64,000 bases of DNA, from contig NZ_JAFYHP010000027.1 of assembly GCF_017539065.1 (NCBI RefSeq), forward strand, positions 1 through 64,000, in the 5' to 3' direction. Each line of letters starts with the position of its first letter. Positions within the stretch are counted from its first letter, which is position 1. Source of the stretch: Methanobrevibacter sp. GTDB lineage: Archaea; Methanobacteriota; Methanobacteria; Methanobacteriales; Methanobacteriaceae. This document shows, piece by piece, positions 62,713 to 64,000 of this stretch. The notes beneath the pieces are model-generated. The model saw only the letters and a program-made list of their open reading frames with translations, was not told the DNA's origin and did not search any database. The translations under genes and the position numbers were made by a program.

Positions 62713-62988
62713 TTATTTCCTTAATTTTTCCATTTCCTCTTGAATTTTACGTTCTCTGTATTCTTCAGTTTCAAATTTATCAGTAAATACAAATGCTTTT
62801 AAAAAGTCAACAAAAACTCCAATCCCCCAGAAGAATACCGGGAACAATACCCACCAGAAGTCTGGAGTGAATATTGCATTAATAATGGCTAAAAATGCAT
62901 TGACAATAACATAAGCCTTGAAATTCTTATAAAATTTAATTTTACGATCAGCTCTTTCTTCCGCTAATGCTCTTAAACTATCACTCAT
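62713..62988 (-). CDS. 2TM-domain membrane protein
   Basis: 91 residues: a basic amphipathic start (ADRKIKFYKNFKAYVIVNAF), two helices with the WWVLFPVFFWGIGVFVDFLK hairpin, and a charged C-terminus (REERKIQEEMEKLRK-like, rich in Lys and Glu). It is a paralogue of 62989-63240, whose stop directly abuts this ATG; the ribosome site GGTGAT lies inside that gene. 2TM domains often occur next to or fused with LytTR regulators. Confidence 0.8.
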   Translation of the reverse strand: MSDSLRALAEERADRKIKFYKNFKAYVIVNAFLAIINAIFTPDFWWVLFPVFFWGIGVFVDFLKAFVFTDKFETEEYRERKIQEEMEKLRK

Positions 62989-63240
62989 CTAATCACCCAT
63001 CCTTTGGAGTTCTTTTTGAACCATTTTTTCTCTATAATCCCCTAGGGAATATGCATTGAAGAAGTCATCTAAAACACCAATTCCCCAAAAAAACATTACA
63101 AATGCTAATAACCAAAAGCTTTGTAAAAATACAAAACAAATAATTGCTATTATTGTATTTACAATCAAATATTTATATAGATTTTCTTGAAACTTAATTT
63201 TCGCATCTACTCTTTTCTCTGCAATATATCTTAAATCCAT
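62989..63240 (-). CDS. 2TM-domain membrane protein, first gene of the LytTR operon
   Basis: 83 residues with the same plan as 62713-62988: RYIAEKRVDAKIKFQENLYK, two helices with LLAFVMFFWGIGVLDDFFNA, and an amphipathic C-terminus ending VQKELQRMGD. AAAGGTGT lies just before the ATG. The two 2TM proteins probably arose by tandem duplication and may form a heteromer that senses the membrane for the LytTR regulator; the last point is inference. Confidence 0.8.
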   Translation of the reverse strand: MDLRYIAEKRVDAKIKFQENLYKYLIVNTIIAIICFVFLQSFWLLAFVMFFWGIGVLDDFFNAYSLGDYREKMVQKELQRMGD

Positions 63241-63368
63241 TTTTTTACACCTTTTAACTATTCGTTAATATAACTAAGTAAAAGACTATATAAATGGCTA
63301 TTTGGCAATGTTTCCAAGATGCAGAATTTGATTACTGAAATGCAAAAAATAAGAATTAAAAGTAGTAG

Positions 63369-63995
63369 CTATAATACAGCTACTAAGAAATATAAAATTG
63401 AAGTTACAGCAGGAACTGTTAAGTTGTCAATTCCACCATAACTAAATGCTTCACATAATGTTGCAACTGCTGAAATCATTATTATGTTTACAATATTGAA
63501 TTCAGGCATTGTGCATCCGATTGAACTGAAGACCATCCATACAAATACGCTCATTACAGAGGTAATAACAAACATTGTAAGTGATCCTTCAAGAGATTTT
63601 GTACCTCCGAATACTGTGTATTTGACTTTTCCGAATTTTTGACCAATTAATGCTGCAAATCCGTCACCATATACCATAGGTACAATAGCTAATGCTACAA
63701 TCCAAATGTAGAATTTTGGATCGTTTGCAGGAGCAATCATTGCAAATACTGCAATTAAAATGGTCCAAATTAATGCATAGAAGAATAATCCCAATGCATG
63801 ACCGGATTCAGTTACACTGTTTTCTATCTTAATTGGTGAATATTCAGTCAAGAAGAACAATGCAATTGTAATCGGCAGTGTTAAAAACCAGACCATTACC
63901 CAAGGATCTGAGAAAAATGGCATGGCAAATATCATGTTACCTACCATAATATGTAAAAATTTACGTGAAACCTCAGGCCGTGTCTTTAAAACCAT
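63369..63995 (-). CDS. Dolichol/phytol-kinase-like CTP transferase family protein, possibly partial at the window edge
   Basis: 208 residues to the first ATG seen; the frame stays open to the window end, so the true start may lie outside. Multi-pass membrane protein with EVSRKFLHIMVGNMIFAMPF, MVYGDGFAALIGQKFGKVKY and VFGGTKSLEGSLTMF, the motifs of the SEC59/phytol-kinase (CDP-alcohol-type) family. Members use CTP to phosphorylate polyprenols or transfer cytidylyl groups. In an archaeon a role in isoprenoid lipid or glycan-carrier metabolism is likely. Confidence 0.8.
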   Translation of the reverse strand: MVLKTRPEVSRKFLHIMVGNMIFAMPFFSDPWVMVWFLTLPITIALFFLTEYSPIKIENSVTESGHALGLFFYALIWTILIAVFAMIAPANDPKFYIWIVALAIVPMVYGDGFAALIGQKFGKVKYTVFGGTKSLEGSLTMFVITSVMSVFVWMVFSSIGCTMPEFNIVNIIMISAVATLCEAFSYGGIDNLTVPAVTSILYFLVAVL

Positions 63996-64000
63996 TTCAG

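Overview
The window is AT-rich DNA from a methanogenic archaeon of the Methanobrevibacter type. This rests on content: ribosomal protein L15e beside a COG1325 RNA-binding protein, archaeal TATA boxes with mixed leaderless and GGTGA/GGAGG-type translation starts, several very large secreted adhesin-like proteins (parallel beta-helix, PKD, Ig-like and PQQ-type repeats), and a large NRPS gene of the kind reported in rumen methanogens. I see no rRNA, tRNA, CRISPR array or intact insertion sequence.

Layout. 1-5.3 kb: small membrane and secreted genes (a duplicated TMEM175-type channel, a site-2-protease-like protein, a DUF389 protein, a K+ channel), then two tiny hydrophobic ORFs with good ribosome binding sites. 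5.36-5.81 kb: a decayed two-repeat membrane gene. 6.0-7.1 kb: a three-gene operon of small regulators behind a long inverted repeat. 7.1-30.3 kb: a surface-protein island with five adhesin-like genes (7328, 14641, 17328, 18529, 22464), a TPR/small-membrane-protein operon, and an ExbB/TolQ-like plus DUF2149 pair directly after the largest adhesin. 30.5-32.3 kb: a VapBC toxin-antitoxin pair convergent with a tyrosine recombinase. 32.4-35.5 kb: small surface and zinc-ribbon genes driven by duplicated promoters. 35.5-50.3 kb: the NRPS locus. 50.8-57.3 kb: a surface papain-like protease, a TetR regulator, a Sfp-type phosphopantetheinyl transferase and a secreted repeat protein. 58-64 kb: a zinc-ribbon protein, L15e/COG1325, a glycosyltransferase, a LytTR/DUF3021/2TM operon and the edge of a dolichol/phytol-kinase-like gene.

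How genes may work together. The NRPS (three A-T modules ending in a thioester reductase) lies beside a MATE exporter fused to an RsbW-like ATPase domain, and is divergent from a three-gene partner-switching cassette (STAS protein, RsbW-like kinase, membrane SpoIIE-type phosphatase). The Sfp-type transferase at 55.3 kb is the likely activator of its carrier domains. Archaea have no sigma factors, so the output of this switch is an open question; the exporter-borne kinase domain suggests it acts on export.

Two signals fit no ordinary feature class. (1) A family of 17-25-residue hydrophobic ORFs (4837, 57755, 58533; N-terminus MKTxxxVVLL) whose Shine-Dalgarno is complementary to a stretch inside its own coding region, resembling type I toxin mRNAs. 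(2) A palindromic box, roughly AAGTGAGCACTT, set at a fixed distance upstream of the TATA box in four promoters that drive envelope-type genes.
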